A DNA stretch of 64,000 nucleotides from Flabesymbios commensalis. Lineage: Eukaryota > Annelida > Polychaeta > Terebellida > Flabelligeridae. Below the pieces are notes generated by a model. It saw only the letters and a program-made list of their open reading frames with translations, was not told where the DNA came from and searched no databases. Of this stretch, positions 63,008 to 64,000 are shown piece by piece. The translations under genes and the position numbers were made by a program. Where the stretch lies: assembly GCA_964017125.1 (NCBI GenBank), contig OZ024908.1:61723855-61787854 (forward strand). Reading direction: 5' to 3'. The stretch's first letter is position 1. Each line of letters begins with the position of its first letter.

Positions 63008-63110
63008 AGTAAATACAAAACATTTGTATAACATTTGTACAATGTTGGACCAACGTCGAAGACGTTGGACCGACGTTGCACAAATGTTATACAAATGTTA
63101 TGTGCTTGCA
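63008..63110. mobile_element. Family E hairpin
   Basis: AGTAAATACAAAACATTTGT, ATAACATTTGTACAATGTTG, GACCAACGTCGAAGACGTTG, GACCGACGTTGCACAAATGT, TATACAAATGTTATGTGCTT. Confidence 0.88.
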
Positions 63111-63680
63111 CTCGAAGGGTTAATTAACCCTCCGATAATTAACTGTGTATCTACAATTAATCTGAGCTAACATATGGCTTTCTCACACAGATTTTGATGA
63201 TGTTTTCATTGCAATGTATACCTACACGTTTTATTTGTCTTCAAACGTGCGCAAGTAAGAATTAGCTTTATGTGGTTAATCATTGGGGCTTACGTCTATT
63301 TGTTTGTTTTAATTAGTTAATCAGGAGTAATGAAAGAAATAACATATGAATTAAAGATTAATTATCGTAGGATTGTTTACATGGGGTTTTGAATACTCTG
63401 ACATATGTGAATCAGTTCAGCATGTTTAGCTTTGCATTTTTTTCAAAGATGCATAAACTATTGGTTGAACTGTAGTCAAATGCCCACAAATGTTTGTTAT
63501 CAAATGATATACCAATTACATGACAATGGTATAGGCACACCATAACCTGATAACAACATTTGGTTTTCAGCATTGGGAACAGCAAGGAGAGGGAATAAAG
63601 ATGTGTTTTTTGACGTAATTATTAAGTTGAAGATTAATAACGAATTTAAAATCAAATTGGACTTTGGACTCAGACGAGTT
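63111..63680. other. No gene recognised
   Basis: AT-rich noncoding. Confidence 0.5.
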
Positions 63681-63729
63681 GTAGGTGTTAAACTGCCATT
63701 TTGTAAAGTGGCAGTTTAACACCTTCAAC
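63681..63729. mobile_element. F/H-type hairpin with a private stem
   Basis: Apex CTGCCATTTTGTAAAGTGGCAG is that of family H, but the stem is GTAGGTGTTAAA / TTTAACACCTTC, found in no other copy here. Confidence 0.75.
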
Positions 63730-64000
63730 CACTGGTTAAATCTGATCTTTTTTCCCAGAATCATATTCTGAAGTAATTAGTATCCGCAAATACTGTATTT
63801 CGTTCGTAAATTTGGATGGTCAAATCACCAGCTACCCATCGTTTCAGGAATTTGAATGACAGATAGAATATGTGTCTTATGTAATGCTAGGAGTTATGTA
63901 TAAATAACCCAGGCAAAACTATGTTTCTAAGCATTTACCTCCATATCATGCAGCTCATAGTGGATTCAAAAATGTATATATTAGCCCTAGCCGCCGGTCA
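63730..64000. other. No gene recognised
   Basis: Noncoding to the window end. Confidence 0.5.

Overview
This is a 64-kb piece of an AT-rich, repeat-dense metazoan nuclear genome. It contains a 200-base run of N (26385-26584) that marks an assembly gap. I see only two convincing intact host genes, both single-exon and both on the minus strand. One is a class A GPCR with features of vertebrate-type/lancelet odorant receptors (18215-19345). The other is an NHL-repeat beta-propeller protein with a long disordered N-terminus (44735-46798). The receptor type together with the transposon content fits a marine invertebrate; a lancelet (Branchiostoma-like cephalochordate) is my leading guess, not a proof.

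Most of the rest is mobile-element debris. (i) Short elements flanked by TTAA with CCC...GGG ends (called TTAA-A, -B and -C here) look piggyBac-like and non-autonomous; one A copy sits cleanly inside a B copy at 25.6-26.1 kb. (ii) Many near-perfect DNA hairpins (families D to J) occur; D and E share ends (CCCAGCAAACAC) and an apex (GTCGTAGAC or GTCTTCGAC) but differ in mid-stem, and the two arms of each copy change together. (iii) Three non-LTR (LINE) fragments are visible: 4.0-7.5 kb (CR1/L2-like, partly in a 1.43-kb tandem duplication), 13.7-14.1 kb and 52.4-59.4 kb. (iv) A Penelope-like element lies at 20.9-22.4 kb. (v) A hAT-type element occupies 11759-13670. (vi) tRNA-derived SINEs occur, including a two-headed one with a 17-bp target duplication at 29.7-30.0 kb. 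(vii) Large microsatellites of ATTC, TGAT, GTTT, GGCT, GAAT, CAA and a 9-bp unit are present.

The most unusual structure is at 53637-58204: a 4.57-kb foldback-like element inserted, with a 3-bp target duplication, into the reverse-transcriptase ORF of a minus-strand LINE. Each ~1.25-kb arm is a tandem array of ~160-bp units packed with AGGTCA motifs, mostly spaced as DR4 and sometimes extended to TCAAGGTCA. The ~2-kb core carries broken pieces of a protein family with EADTR / DTD / late-Asp motifs that I read as a possible FEN/PIN-type nuclease. A second inverted-repeat structure with a 21-bp minisatellite inside lies at 35.5-38.7 kb.

There is no operon-like organisation and the two genes show no functional link. 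Element material lies just beyond both genes: the GPCR stop codon is followed within about 25 bp by an element end, and the first AATAAA downstream of the NHL gene lies inside a family-D hairpin.
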